The position numbers and the translations under genes were made by a program. Positions 1-10,163 of a DNA stretch of 64,000 nt are shown here, one piece after another. The DNA lies in NCBI RefSeq assembly GCF_000633455.1, contig NZ_AYMG01000020.1, forward strand, positions 62,001-126,000, written 5' to 3'. The DNA is from Pedobacter jeongneungensis. Lineage in GTDB: Bacteria > Bacteroidota > Bacteroidia > Sphingobacteriales > Sphingobacteriaceae. Each line of letters opens with the position of its first letter. The first letter of the stretch is position 1. Below the pieces are notes generated by a model. That model was not told where the DNA came from. It saw only the letters and a program-made list of their open reading frames with translations, and searched no databases.

Positions 1-247
1 CTGGAATTTGTTCCATTAACAAGTGGTACTCTTGATTTATTTTTAGAAGTTGTTCAACTGGGAATAATTCCAGCCAACTATTGTCACCGATCTCACCTTC
101 TCCTCCATTGAATTCTTGCATTACTGCAACGTAATCCTTTGGTAAATCAGTTCCAAGAGCTTCTTCAACATTGACGAATTGTTGCTTTAAAGCTCCCGGC
201 TCTATTCGTGAAAAATTTTTGAGAATTATTATTTCTTTTTCTATCAT
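1..247 (-). CDS. SUKH (SMI1/KNR4) family immunity protein, 3' end outside window
   Basis: This open frame begins at ATG 247-245 and runs off the left edge, giving 82 residues. The visible part has the SUKH signature: an acidic N-terminus, LPKDYVAVMQEFNGGEG near residues 34-50, then IGDNSWLELFPVEQL. SMI1/KNR4-fold proteins are common immunity proteins of polymorphic toxins and bind the cognate nuclease toxin in the cytoplasm. The start codon overlaps the stop of the upstream RHS toxin gene as ATGA, which implies translational coupling and fits a toxin-immunity pair. The family call is by motif; the pairing is inference from position. Confidence 0.8.
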   Translation of the reverse strand, partial: MIEKEIIILKNFSRIEPGALKQQFVNVEEALGTDLPKDYVAVMQEFNGGEGEIGDNSWLELFPVEQLLKINQEYHLLMEQIP

Positions 248-3200
248 GGCGTTTTTTCTATACTCCTTTGAATGTTATTCCAAAAAGGCGTAACTTTTTG
301 ACGATGGAAAGATTTATCCAAAAGTACTTTATTTTGTATATCATTTGGACTGCCTCCAAATTTAACTGGAATCAATTCATGTATATCGATTTCCTTTCCT
401 TTTAATTCCAATTCCAAGCTAAGCTTTCGATTTGCTGAATTTGCTGCATTTCTTGCATTTAAATAATCCTGTCCATATAATAAATTAAAAGGTCCACGAG
501 GTTTTGCTAAATCTTTGGGATAACCCTGCCAATTCCATATTGAAAATGTACCATCAGCATACTTAATGAGTTCAAAGCTGCTTTGTGGCTTTATATAAGC
601 ACTTTCAGCAAATGTAAGATCAGAGGTTAAAATTCTATTTTCAAGCTGAGCTGCTGATCCACCCGGTAGTGATGTACGACCAATCATTTCAATCGGCGTT
701 GCCAATATCGTCATCCCTTCAAGTGTGCTAATGAAGTCTTTGCTTAAATATATAATTTCATCTTGTGGTGACTTAGCAGGCTTGTAAGCACGCTTACCCA
801 TCTCAGAGTTAGCTGGTGCTATGTACCTGCCAGCGTTCACAAACATTGTTATTAAACCGGCAATACCAACAGCAAGTCTACTTGGTGGTTCATCTTTACC
901 ATCGCCATCGCCGCCTGCAACATCTCCAAAAGGATCTGTTTTTAAAACGGGATTATTTAACATCGAGGCGTATGGGCTAATCGCATACGTTATTTCAGAT
1001 TTCGGATCAATTTGCTTAAATCTTCCAATCTGCGGATCTAGATTTCTATATACAGTTTCGTAAGTTTCAAGACCGAATGATTTTTCTAAATAAATTCCTT
1101 GATATTTATTTTTATTCTCTACAGCAGTGCTACTTAGGTTTGAATTTGTTAGCGTTAATCCAAAAGGATAATAATGATTTTCCTCTAAGACTTCGCTGTG
1201 ATAATGACCGACTGATAGATTGTCGAACCATACATCTTTACCTATACTTTGATTATCTACATAAATAATAACGAAACCGCTGCTTAATGAAGTACAACAA
1301 ATTACTTGACCACCATTAGCTTGCACGACGGAACCTGGGATTAATGGGATAAAGCCTCCGCCAAGTGGTATCTGGGGTACTTGAGTAACACTGTTCGCTC
1401 CGGGAACTAATTCCATCTTATCGTTAAAAAATAAGATGTTCAAATGGGCTTTGGGAGCATTAGTGTTGTTATTTGCTTCTGTCAAATTTTCTATCTGACC
1501 AGCCAAAGATGGATTGTTAAGCGCTTTAGTAATATCTTTAACGTTAGAAGGAAGTTCAGACGTTGGAATCCCAGCATAATTGCTGCCACCCAGAAGCGTA
1601 CTAAGTAATGACTCAACAATAGGCTTACTTCCAGTTTCATCTGATTGAATGTAATCTCCATCATAAAATGCATCTGCACTCACCGTAAAATGATCCCCCG
1701 GCATAGTCTTTAACATTACTGCTGGACCTATTCTTTTATTTGGGTCGTTTCCATTTAACCTTGCAGCCATTTGATCCTTCGGATCTAAACTGCCAGGTTT
1801 TCCATCCCTAACATTAGGAATGTTATCAAAAACAAGGTTCTCAATATTTGCCAATCCAACTTCATGTGATGCAAAATAATTGGCCGACATCGGATGGGAG
1901 GTAACGGTACTTCTTATATTTCCTAAATGATCTTTTACGTAGTAATCGTAGATGAATTTTGTCTGATGTTGGGTTGAATCGTTTGCATACGGCCTAGAAC
2001 GACCTTCCTCATTATTTATATATTGCAGTTGATCATTTTTGTAGACAAAATCACCTAAATAATCAAATTTATCTACGTTTAAGCCATTGATTATTTTCTT
2101 GCTTAATAAATTTCCATTAGCATCAAAAGTGTAAAAAATAGAACCTTGATTTTCCACCTCAACTATTGCGGGTAAATCTAAATTACCATAGACATAAGAA
2201 CTCTTTTTGTTATAATCTTTAATAAGATTGCCATTGGTATCATATAAATATTCTTCAGCAAGATCAGCGCTATCTTTAAAATCAGGCAAAGAGAATGTAA
2301 CTCCCGATTGAACATTATCATGAACTTTCACAAGCCTATTCGATCCACTTTTATATGAGTAAGACAAGATATCAATGTCAATTGGGCTTTGGCTAATGAA
2401 AGGATTCATACCTCGCTGGGACATAGTTTTAATATTGCCATTTTGATCATAGGTAATGTCACTTACAGAATAATCATGATCATTTTTTTTCCAGGCACCA
2501 TTTGACTCTTCTCTAAATTCAGCATGTACTAACCGTTGGACATCATCATAGGAATAACCATAGGCTTTTTCCAAACCATCTTTTCCACTCCAAATTACCC
2601 CCGCTATATTGCCATTTAAATACTTGCGATGAAATCCTTTATCGTAAAAGATTTTTTCTTCAAAGCAGTGAGGATTTGTAGCGCTATAATTCTCATAATT
2701 AATATGGCTGATAAAACCTCGTATATTGAAATCATTGGTTACCGACCCGCAGGTATAATATTTCTTAACTACCCTGCCTAAATGGTCATACCCATAGTTA
2801 ACCAGTTGATAGTTGATTCCATTATTTATTTTTTGAGTGATGCTTTTAACTTGATCACTTCCACCACCAATTTGAATATTACGATCATATGTTTTTTCAA
2901 GTGTTATAACAGGAAGAATGTCCTGTGCATTTGATACTGCTATTGCACCTGGATTATTATGCTTAATTATGGTTTTCCATAGCATTCCCTGAAAATAATA
3001 CACATAAGAATTTATGTCTAATCCATCCTTGAAATTTTTTTTTTGCTTTTGTATAATTCTTCCTTTATCATCGTAAAATACCGCAGACTTTATCCATTTA
3101 TTATCATTGGGGTCTTCGGGATTTATTATGCGAACCTTGTTACCTGTAGATAAGCTTCGGGTCTGAAAGGATCGAATTGGTGTAACCAAAAAGGATTGAT

Positions 3201-4527
3201 TGACAGCAGGAAATTGTGAATAATCGAAATTAAATTCAGATAACTGACTATAATTATCATAATAATTGTATGACAGTATTTTGCAGCTATCAATTAATAA
3301 TGGATAGGATTCCCAAAGGCGATAATTACTTGTATAGTAATCGATCTTATTCGCGTTATTAGTGGAAATAGTATCAGCCGCCCTCATTGCCATTTGAATT
3401 CTATTCTCATTTCGAGTAAGTAGTCCTGTGAATAAGATTCTGTCTAAAGCATCGTAAACATTAAATTCCCATTGTAATTTACTTCGCTGACTTCCATTTT
3501 GCCTATAGATGAGGCGATCCCTTTTATCATAAACAAAATATTCAACCTCTTTTCCAGGAACCTTTTTTTCAATTAGATGATTTTTTATATCATAGTAAAA
3601 GGAATAACATAAATCCTTTACATTAGTGAGGTCATTTATCGGATTAGCTTGAACCATTGCTTCTGGGGTGATGACCCACCTTTTCCTATCCATTTCATCA
3701 TAAACATAGTAAAGCAGTGAGGCACCGTTCGAAGTAGTATCAGATTGATGGGTATCGAATTCAAAGGATTTAATTAGAATCAATTTTCCATCTTTATCTT
3801 TAAATTCTAATGAAGACTTTCCATCCTCATCGGTTGTTTTAGTGACATTTATTTCTCCTGGAACATAATACCCAATTAATACCGGAACTGAATTTGCATT
3901 CTCGGCAATACCCCATTTAATAACTTCATTAATGCAATTTAGACGTCTCTCATAAGTAACCCCTTTATTAGAACCAACCCAGGAGTTCCCAGGATGAAGG
4001 AATTTATTGGTGCACATTAAGGGAGAATTATCATATTCGATTTTACTATAGGGATTTTCATCTGGGCCATTTTGATCATAGAACTGTCGCATCCTTGCAT
4101 TAATGTTGAGCTTAGCTAAACCATTGGATAAAGAAGAAGGAATTGCCAGAGGTAAATATTTATAGGACTCGCGTCCGAACATATCATAAACAAAGGGTTG
4201 CACAATATCTAAGCTGTTAGGATGGGCCCGCTTTAAGATTTTTTGGTAAGGCCGGCCTATGCCATCGTAATATTCTGTTTGCTGACGGCAGTAAATACTT
4301 CCTGGCGCAGTTAGATAATTGGTTGCAATGTCAGGCTGTTCTTTTCTAATATAATTAAATCGTGTCACTCCTGTCAAATCATTTAAATCTGGGTACGGAA
4401 CAGGCGCAGGATTACTGGCTGGAGGCGGTTCAGGTATATTCATTTCCGGATCTTGGATTTGTGCATTAGCCAAATTGATCGCAGAAAATAGGTAAAAGCA
4501 TACGAGTTTAATAGTTATATTTTTCAT
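244..4527 (-). CDS. RHS-core protein with putative HNH-type C-terminal toxin
   Basis: A 1427-residue secreted protein. The N-terminal signal peptide ends at an AINLANAQ-type site near residue 23. Repeated YDxxGR and YxYDxxxNL motifs are RHS/YD repeats, and the RHS-associated core (YRNLDPQIGRFKQIDP, then NNPVLKTDPFGD) lies near residues 1155-1215. After the core comes a variable tail. Its last ~90 residues carry IDIHELIPVKFGGSP followed by a later FHRQ and a Trp, which resembles HNH/endonuclease VII type nuclease toxins. RHS proteins encapsulate and deliver such tails to competitors. The gene is AT-rich compared with the coiled-coil gene of the same operon. The nuclease call rests on a short motif only. 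Confidence 0.82.
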   Translation of the reverse strand: MKNITIKLVCFYLFSAINLANAQIQDPEMNIPEPPPASNPAPVPYPDLNDLTGVTRFNYIRKEQPDIATNYLTAPGSIYCRQQTEYYDGIGRPYQKILKRAHPNSLDIVQPFVYDMFGRESYKYLPLAIPSSLSNGLAKLNINARMRQFYDQNGPDENPYSKIEYDNSPLMCTNKFLHPGNSWVGSNKGVTYERRLNCINEVIKWGIAENANSVPVLIGYYVPGEINVTKTTDEDGKSSLEFKDKDGKLILIKSFEFDTHQSDTTSNGASLLYYVYDEMDRKRWVITPEAMVQANPINDLTNVKDLCYSFYYDIKNHLIEKKVPGKEVEYFVYDKRDRLIYRQNGSQRSKLQWEFNVYDALDRILFTGLLTRNENRIQMAMRAADTISTNNANKIDYYTSNYRLWESYPLLIDSCKILSYNYYDNYSQLSEFNFDYSQFPAVNQSFLVTPIRSFQTRSLSTGNKVRIINPEDPNDNKWIKSAVFYDDKGRIIQKQKKNFKDGLDINSYVYYFQGMLWKTIIKHNNPGAIAVSNAQDILPVITLEKTYDRNIQIGGGSDQVKSITQKINNGINYQLVNYGYDHLGRVVKKYYTCGSVTNDFNIRGFISHINYENYSATNPHCFEEKIFYDKGFHRKYLNGNIAGVIWSGKDGLEKAYGYSYDDVQRLVHAEFREESNGAWKKNDHDYSVSDITYDQNGNIKTMSQRGMNPFISQSPIDIDILSYSYKSGSNRLVKVHDNVQSGVTFSLPDFKDSADLAEEYLYDTNGNLIKDYNKKSSYVYGNLDLPAIVEVENQGSIFYTFDANGNLLSKKIINGLNVDKFDYLGDFVYKNDQLQYINNEEGRSRPYANDSTQHQTKFIYDYYVKDHLGNIRSTVTSHPMSANYFASHEVGLANIENLVFDNIPNVRDGKPGSLDPKDQMAARLNGNDPNKRIGPAVMLKTMPGDHFTVSADAFYDGDYIQSDETGSKPIVESLLSTLLGGSNYAGIPTSELPSNVKDITKALNNPSLAGQIENLTEANNNTNAPKAHLNILFFNDKMELVPGANSVTQVPQIPLGGGFIPLIPGSVVQANGGQVICCTSLSSGFVIIYVDNQSIGKDVWFDNLSVGHYHSEVLEENHYYPFGLTLTNSNLSSTAVENKNKYQGIYLEKSFGLETYETVYRNLDPQIGRFKQIDPKSEITYAISPYASMLNNPVLKTDPFGDVAGGDGDGKDEPPSRLAVGIAGLITMFVNAGRYIAPANSEMGKRAYKPAKSPQDEIIYLSKDFISTLEGMTILATPIEMIGRTSLPGGSAAQLENRILTSDLTFAESAYIKPQSSFELIKYADGTFSIWNWQGYPKDLAKPRGPFNLLYGQDYLNARNAANSANRKLSLELELKGKEIDIHELIPVKFGGSPNDIQNKVLLDKSFHRQKVTPFWNNIQRSIEKTP

Positions 4528-4531
4528 ATTA

Positions 4532-7500
4532 TTAATCTTGAATTTTATAAGTGAATTTATTCAATATTGAGCCCTGCCTATCCTTCGTCAATATAAGCTG
4601 ACCTTTACCATTATACTCATATCGCGTTACGTTTCCTTTTTCATCGCATTCTGAAGTAATTCCAAGAGATGGCTTAAAAGTTCGCGTTGTCATAACGGAT
4701 TCAACAGGGTAAAGCCGGAGTTCATCAATCCTAGTATTCGCTCCAGGAAAAGAAATTGAAATATTTTGTGTATTACCAACTATGCACTCATAGTAGAGGT
4801 AGTTATTGACCATACCTTGATTGACATAACTTATTTGATTCGTCACAGTTGGAGAGGAGGGGCCTTGGTAATAAAAACTAACTACATATTTTTTTGTGGG
4901 ATTTAAATTATTATTGGAAATAATTGCTCCTGCAGCAAGATTATATACATAACTTCCAGTTGGTGCATATTGATCCGGAATGATGTCGCTACCTATTACA
5001 CCAGAGTAAATCCAGTTTCCTTTTTCCTTATCATCCTCAAAGCTTGAATATGCAATATTGCTGAATTCAGAGTTTTTTACATTTGCAAAGAGATATTTTC
5101 CGCTGTAACCCCATACATAACTTGAAATTTCATCCTGATCGTTTTTCGTTTGCACCGGATTTAAATAAGCGTCAAATATTTTGTTTTCAATATAATTTTT
5201 GTAAACAGCGTCTTTACCGTTTGTAGTTTTAACATAAGAATATAAGTCAGCTCCAAGATTTCTGTTGGATATTTTGAAAGATGATAAAACTACGGGTGTT
5301 TGAATATTTAAAGGGTATTTTTTAGTCAATGCAGATGGTACATTTAACGAATACTCATTAAAAGATCCTTGAGTAATAACATACTCTGTTCCACGTTTTT
5401 TAATATTTAGTTGTTCTATCGGTTTATGGTCGATGTGTTTAGCAATCATAGTAGATATATAATCATTATTGCCTATGTAGTCCAATGGATAGAGGTTTAG
5501 CAGCATGTTCTCAGATACATCATCCTTATTGGTGCGAATTATAGTGGGTAAAAGATGATTTTCATTTTGATATTGAAAATCAGTAGTGGTTATGCTCGGA
5601 CTGCCGTAATCCAAAAATGATGTCGATTTTATAGAGTCTAATGCGGTCCATGATGATCGATATGAAAACTGTTTGACATTGCCTTTAATATCCAATTGCT
5701 GACCATTTCCACCCGGTTCGCCATTGTCAACAGACTTCACGCCGTATCCTATTCTCTCTTTAAAGTTTTTATGAACAGAAAACCATTTTTTTTCAAATTG
5801 GACAGGGATTAAATTGCTGCCATTTTTTTTAAATCTATTGGTTTCAATCTCCCTGGAAATTTGACCACTTGTTAAAGAATAAGGTGCATCAAACCAGTCG
5901 TTGAAGTCATTAGGAACATTTACATTATTTGTATAAACTAGAGTAGGTTTTTGAGGAATTTTAATGTCAAATATATGTTCTGTTATGCCACCTTCACCAT
6001 TTGCTCCTTCATATTCAAGAACGCTTTTGTATAGATAACTCGACGGCATGTAAGAGTATAAATCATATTGACTATAATTGCTTTTTAGAGTTGTGCGACA
6101 AACTTTATATGTAAAAGCAAAAGAGGAATAGGGGCAAATATTACGGAAGTAATAATTCTCGTCAGTAGAAATTTGATTTAAGGCAATTCCAGAAGATACA
6201 CCAGGATTGTTTTTATATTCGTAAAGGTATTTCTTAATGGTTGACTGGTTTGATACTGGATCGTAAGTAGTAACTTGTTCTACCTTGGCAGCTCCATAAT
6301 AAGAAGTTGTGGTTTGCGGAACCGGAGCATAGTACTGAAAGTATGCCTTTCCCTCTACATCTGCGCCATAAGGTGTGAGATAAAAAGTAAGGGTATCACC
6401 CGGATCGGCTGATGCAGTTGCTTCCAATGTTTGCCCGCATTCGACAATGGCTCCGGGCGCCATTGCCCAAGGTGAAAACAAGCAGTAACTGTGTGTTCTT
6501 TTATTGTAAATATTTGCCACAACCTTATTGTAATTGGTCGTTGGACTTCCGGCACCATGCCATATAGCTTCTGTGTATACGCGAAATCCTTGAGCATTAC
6601 TGGGAACTACAAAATCAAAGGTATAATCAACGGGGCTGTGATCACCGGTACCATAGCCCGTCAAATATTTAGCGAGTAACAGGGTCAGGACATTTTGGGT
6701 TGATGTTGACTGAGAGCATCCATAGGATATATCATCTTTTCCACCAGTTGGATATTTTATACTTGTTAGCATTCCGGTTTTGGCTTGTTGGCAGTCAACG
6801 GCGCGGCTTGCCGTGTTGTTATTGAAGTAGCCATAAAAATCCATTTTATCGATCGCAGTCCTTGCCGGGAGGTTAGTTAAATTATTATAACCAAAAAAGA
6901 AAGAGTCACAATTGCCTCCTTGATTATCACAAATCATCAGATTTTGTAGTACCGGCCTGTTGGAGGATGCAGGCATCTGGTAATTAAATTTAATTTCCTT
7001 CAGGCTTTGATTAAAAATGAGGTCCTTAATCTTAAGTGTTTTGATCAATTGCGTTCCGACAAGGTCTGGGTTGTTTATATGCTCCACATCTACCTGTAAC
7101 GAATTATTTATAGTTATTTTTTTCAGATCATAACCATAAACATTTCTTGTTTGATTCATCATAATTGTAGGACTGATACAATCACATATCTGACCTCCGA
7201 TATTTGGCCCTTGAGATTCTGTCGTTTGGCTGATTAATTCCTTCGTTTGCCCGCTGATAGTGGTATATTGATTGGTTACATAGTCAAAAGAAACAGTATC
7301 TCGCTGTGGCGTTATGACTTTTGTAATATAAAAGGCAGTCCGGAAATTATTGGAGGGATTCCAATTAGAAAGTTGACCATTATATGTTTGAGCATTATTT
7401 GAAGTCTGGGTATTTTCCGTTGCAGCTGTGCCGCCGAAGAGGAATATGTTGCCGAACTGATCTGTAATTTTGAAGGTCCAGGGAGCTGTAGCATAGCTCC

Positions 7501-8095
7501 AATCTGTTTCAATTTTTAAATCTTCCTGGTCAATAATATAAACCATACCGGAATCAAGAAAAAATTGACCGGTATGTCCAAAGAAATTAAAGGAAAATAA
7601 ATCTGGCTGAATATCATAAAACGGTGTAGATTGACCGTAAAATATTACTCTTTTTAAAGGGTTATCCATGTACCATTGGATATTTCGCTCTGCCTGAGTG
7701 GATGTGGTAAGAGGAGCTGCAAGATCCTGAGAAAGCTCGTCAGGCTCATCATTGACATTTCTGGTAATAACCCCGCCAGCAAATAAGGACCAACCTAAGC
7801 CTGACACGCCTGCTAATTCTTCAACTTTTATTCCGTTCGTATTGTAATTAAGGGACAAATCAAGGGAGATGTTGTTATTTACCTCTTTATTATATAGAGG
7901 GATGGTATAATTAGGGGCACCAGTAGAAAGATTAACCGGTAGCCCTCCGTACTTACCCATAGCTGAGGCTTGGGGAGAAGGGGGAATCGTAGTAAAGGAG
8001 AATGGTGTTACCTGTGTTGATGGGGATTGCCCATGTGCAACAGTTCGTAATAACATTACAACCAATAACATTTTCAAGTTCATTTTATGCTTCAT
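4532..8095 (-). CDS. SpvB/TcB-like RHS-type secreted shell protein
   Basis: A 1187-residue secreted protein starting with a hydrophobic signal peptide ending VAHGQ. Residues 35-120 match the N-terminal region of SpvB/TcB-like and RHS-repeat proteins: a GGLPVNLSTGAPNYTIPLY segment, then ISLDLSLNYNTNGIKV and SGLGWSLFAGGVITRNV. The C-terminus holds RHS-like repeats (ECDEKGNVTRYEYNGKG, then LILTKDRQG) but no RHS core and no toxin tail. It ends 4 nt before the ATG of the RHS-core gene, so the two are co-transcribed. By analogy with Tc/RHS systems it could form part of the shell around the toxin tail of its neighbour; that role is inference. Confidence 0.75.
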   Translation of the reverse strand: MKHKMNLKMLLVVMLLRTVAHGQSPSTQVTPFSFTTIPPSPQASAMGKYGGLPVNLSTGAPNYTIPLYNKEVNNNISLDLSLNYNTNGIKVEELAGVSGLGWSLFAGGVITRNVNDEPDELSQDLAAPLTTSTQAERNIQWYMDNPLKRVIFYGQSTPFYDIQPDLFSFNFFGHTGQFFLDSGMVYIIDQEDLKIETDWSYATAPWTFKITDQFGNIFLFGGTAATENTQTSNNAQTYNGQLSNWNPSNNFRTAFYITKVITPQRDTVSFDYVTNQYTTISGQTKELISQTTESQGPNIGGQICDCISPTIMMNQTRNVYGYDLKKITINNSLQVDVEHINNPDLVGTQLIKTLKIKDLIFNQSLKEIKFNYQMPASSNRPVLQNLMICDNQGGNCDSFFFGYNNLTNLPARTAIDKMDFYGYFNNNTASRAVDCQQAKTGMLTSIKYPTGGKDDISYGCSQSTSTQNVLTLLLAKYLTGYGTGDHSPVDYTFDFVVPSNAQGFRVYTEAIWHGAGSPTTNYNKVVANIYNKRTHSYCLFSPWAMAPGAIVECGQTLEATASADPGDTLTFYLTPYGADVEGKAYFQYYAPVPQTTTSYYGAAKVEQVTTYDPVSNQSTIKKYLYEYKNNPGVSSGIALNQISTDENYYFRNICPYSSFAFTYKVCRTTLKSNYSQYDLYSYMPSSYLYKSVLEYEGANGEGGITEHIFDIKIPQKPTLVYTNNVNVPNDFNDWFDAPYSLTSGQISREIETNRFKKNGSNLIPVQFEKKWFSVHKNFKERIGYGVKSVDNGEPGGNGQQLDIKGNVKQFSYRSSWTALDSIKSTSFLDYGSPSITTTDFQYQNENHLLPTIIRTNKDDVSENMLLNLYPLDYIGNNDYISTMIAKHIDHKPIEQLNIKKRGTEYVITQGSFNEYSLNVPSALTKKYPLNIQTPVVLSSFKISNRNLGADLYSYVKTTNGKDAVYKNYIENKIFDAYLNPVQTKNDQDEISSYVWGYSGKYLFANVKNSEFSNIAYSSFEDDKEKGNWIYSGVIGSDIIPDQYAPTGSYVYNLAAGAIISNNNLNPTKKYVVSFYYQGPSSPTVTNQISYVNQGMVNNYLYYECIVGNTQNISISFPGANTRIDELRLYPVESVMTTRTFKPSLGITSECDEKGNVTRYEYNGKGQLILTKDRQGSILNKFTYKIQD

Positions 8096-8153
8096 AAATA
8101 ATGGATTAAGACTTTAAAATTACAAGGACACTACGCCTATATGTGGCGCATAA

Positions 8154-9704
8154 CTAATTACTTTGACTTCCAAATCGGATTATAAATGGCGTTCGCAATT
8201 CTTCATGCTGCCACAAAAAATTATACCCCACCAAAAAAATCCCGTTCCATTTACTGTTGATCCGATAGCGTTTCATGATGCCGATGTAAGCTGCCTGTTG
8301 CTGGCCGCCCAAGGCTTCTTTGATCGCGTTGTCCGTGGTTTGTGGTTGCGTAGCCGGATTGTTTTGCTGCCCGCGCAGGTAAGGCCGGTTACAGGGCCTG
8401 AAGCTGCGCTCATACCCCGCCGGCAGGCTGAAGCCGTAGATGGCTTTCCAGTCGGCGAAGGCACGGGCGCTCAGGCCTTCGTAGGTGAATTTTATGTTCT
8501 GCCAGTTCTGACCAAGACCGGCACTTAAGGCAATGCCGATTCCGTAGCTCAGGCGGGTACTGTACTTGAAGGCTACCGAAGCGCCGAGCTCCAGCATGGC
8601 CGGGCGCAGGCCGTCGGGTGTGGCGCGGGTGGTCTGGAAGTTGTAGGCGGGTTCCAGTCTTTGCCAGAAGGGTTTGCCCCGTTCGGGATTCTTTTTGAAA
8701 GCGGGTTTTTCGATATGTTTTAATTTGTCTTTGGCTTGTTTGGCTTCATTCAACGTTTGTTTGGCTTTTTTGATGCCGGCTTTGGTTTCCTTTACTGTGC
8801 CGGTGATGCCGTTCAGCTTATCGCTGTAGTCCTGCACCTGGGCGGCCATCTGCTGCTGTACTGCGCCAAGGTTATTGCCCAGCTTTTGCTGCAGCATATT
8901 GTTCACCTGTCTTTTGGTCTGGTAGCCCATACGCTGCAGGTCTTCAGCGGTGGCGTTGTTGTCCAGGCCGCCAAAGGCATTGTTATCCGTACGCAGGTAT
9001 TGGTCAAAACCTTCGGTACCCTGGAGGTATTCCATGGCTTTTTCCTCGGCTTCGTCGGGATCATCGGCCAGCTGTTTCCAGGCTTTCATTTTCTCCTGGG
9101 CATAGTATACGCTCTTCTGTATGTTTTGCAGACCACTTATATTTTGTGCGCCGGCCAGCCGTTCCAGGCTGCCGGTGCGCTGCCGGATCAGCTCATCTAT
9201 GTTTTGCTGCCCGTTCAGCTTTTGTTGCAGGCTGTTGAGCTCTTTGGTATAAGGCGTATTGATCCCGGCTTTGCCGGCCAGGCCCGAAGCGCTGTTTAAT
9301 TTGCTGCTTTGATTCTGTATGAACTTCTGTACGCCTTTGAAGCTATCGACCAGGCTGTTCTTTTTAAAGGCCAGCTGCTGCAGCCTGCCGGTATCCTTGG
9401 ACAGGGTAGCTATGGAATCATAGCTCAGATTTTGCTGCATATACTGACGGTACAAAGCCGAATCTTTTGCAGCCAGTTGCCGGGCGATCTTCGCTTCTTT
9501 ACGTTTCAGCTTTTTAACCAGGCGGTGCTGGATCTTTTCCGTACGGTTCAGGTATTTGTCCAAAGCATGGATCCGGCTGCCGAGGTATAACTCCGCCTGG
9601 TTAATACTTTCTTCCTGTTCCTGGGCCAATACAGAATTAGCAAAACCTAAGAAAAAAAGGATGAAAAGAAAGAAGATAGATAATATAATAAGGTATTTTT
9701 TCAA
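8154..9704 (-). CDS. coiled-coil secreted protein with C-terminal outer-membrane beta-barrel-like segment
   Basis: 516 residues with a TTG start; no in-frame ATG precedes the signal peptide, whose hydrophobic stretch SIFFLFILFFLGFA ends near ANSVLAQ. Residues 30-340 are charged and Gln/Lys-rich, predicted as long coiled coils. Residues 355-516 have alternating aromatic/small patterns (SVAFKYSTRLSYGIGIALSAG, FLVGYNFLW) ending in Asn, suggesting a small outer-membrane barrel. It is the first gene of the minus-strand operon leading to the two RHS-like genes and the immunity gene, with a 58-nt gap. Its base composition is clearly more GC-rich than the RHS genes. The family is not recognised; a role in surface anchoring or export of the RHS proteins is speculation. 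Confidence 0.6.
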   Translation of the reverse strand: MKKYLIILSIFFLFILFFLGFANSVLAQEQEESINQAELYLGSRIHALDKYLNRTEKIQHRLVKKLKRKEAKIARQLAAKDSALYRQYMQQNLSYDSIATLSKDTGRLQQLAFKKNSLVDSFKGVQKFIQNQSSKLNSASGLAGKAGINTPYTKELNSLQQKLNGQQNIDELIRQRTGSLERLAGAQNISGLQNIQKSVYYAQEKMKAWKQLADDPDEAEEKAMEYLQGTEGFDQYLRTDNNAFGGLDNNATAEDLQRMGYQTKRQVNNMLQQKLGNNLGAVQQQMAAQVQDYSDKLNGITGTVKETKAGIKKAKQTLNEAKQAKDKLKHIEKPAFKKNPERGKPFWQRLEPAYNFQTTRATPDGLRPAMLELGASVAFKYSTRLSYGIGIALSAGLGQNWQNIKFTYEGLSARAFADWKAIYGFSLPAGYERSFRPCNRPYLRGQQNNPATQPQTTDNAIKEALGGQQQAAYIGIMKRYRINSKWNGIFLVGYNFLWQHEELRTPFIIRFGSQSN

Positions 9705-9846
9705 AGGATGTGATAATTCTATCGCATTACCGGGATGGTAATATCGATAAATAATAGAATTGCGTTTAAGGAATTTATGCTGAAACCGGATTTATAACTC
9801 AATGCCACCCGACATTGAAATCAGTACAAAGGTTTGTAAATTTTAA

Positions 9847-10004
9847 GTTAAGGGCTGAAGGATTTTCCCCTGAATTTGGAAGGGGAAATTTCCCCTTAAC
9901 TCACCCACTAAAATTTGCAATTGCTATTAGCGAATTATTGCTAGATCATTTGAAGGTTAAGAAATCCCCCCTCAAATGAGAGGGAGGAATTTCCGCACTT
10001 AACC
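9847..10004. repeat. pair of nested inverted repeats, MITE-like
   Basis: The first unit spans 9847-9900: outer arms GTTAAGGG and CCCTTAAC enclose a stem TTTCCCCT/AGGGGAAA and a perfect 18-bp palindrome at 9880-9897. The second unit spans 9955-10004: outer arms GGTTAAG and CTTAACC enclose a C-rich/G-rich imperfect stem. Both units share the same GTTAAG-type ends and inner CCCCT/AGGGG pairing, so they look like two copies of one small palindromic repeat. No transposase is nearby. A non-autonomous mobile repeat or a structured RNA are both possible. Confidence 0.45.
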
Positions 10005-10163
10005 AAACACAAGCCCCTATACACCATAATTCAGCCATGAATTGAGTGTAAAAATGGGATCGTAATACGAGATAAACTACAGGTAAAAACCTTACAATAA
10101 CCCAGGTTGCATCTTGTTATATTTGCATAACACCATGTTCTTTAGCTTAATAAGGTTTCAGAA

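Noticed and set aside
8736..9299. Long plus-strand ORF (187 codons) opposite the coiled-coil gene, plus neighbours at 8163-8528 and 9309-9590
   Set aside because: They are antisense to a gene with a signal peptide and coiled coils, are rich in hydrophobic and Cys residues typical of reverse frames, and show no domain.
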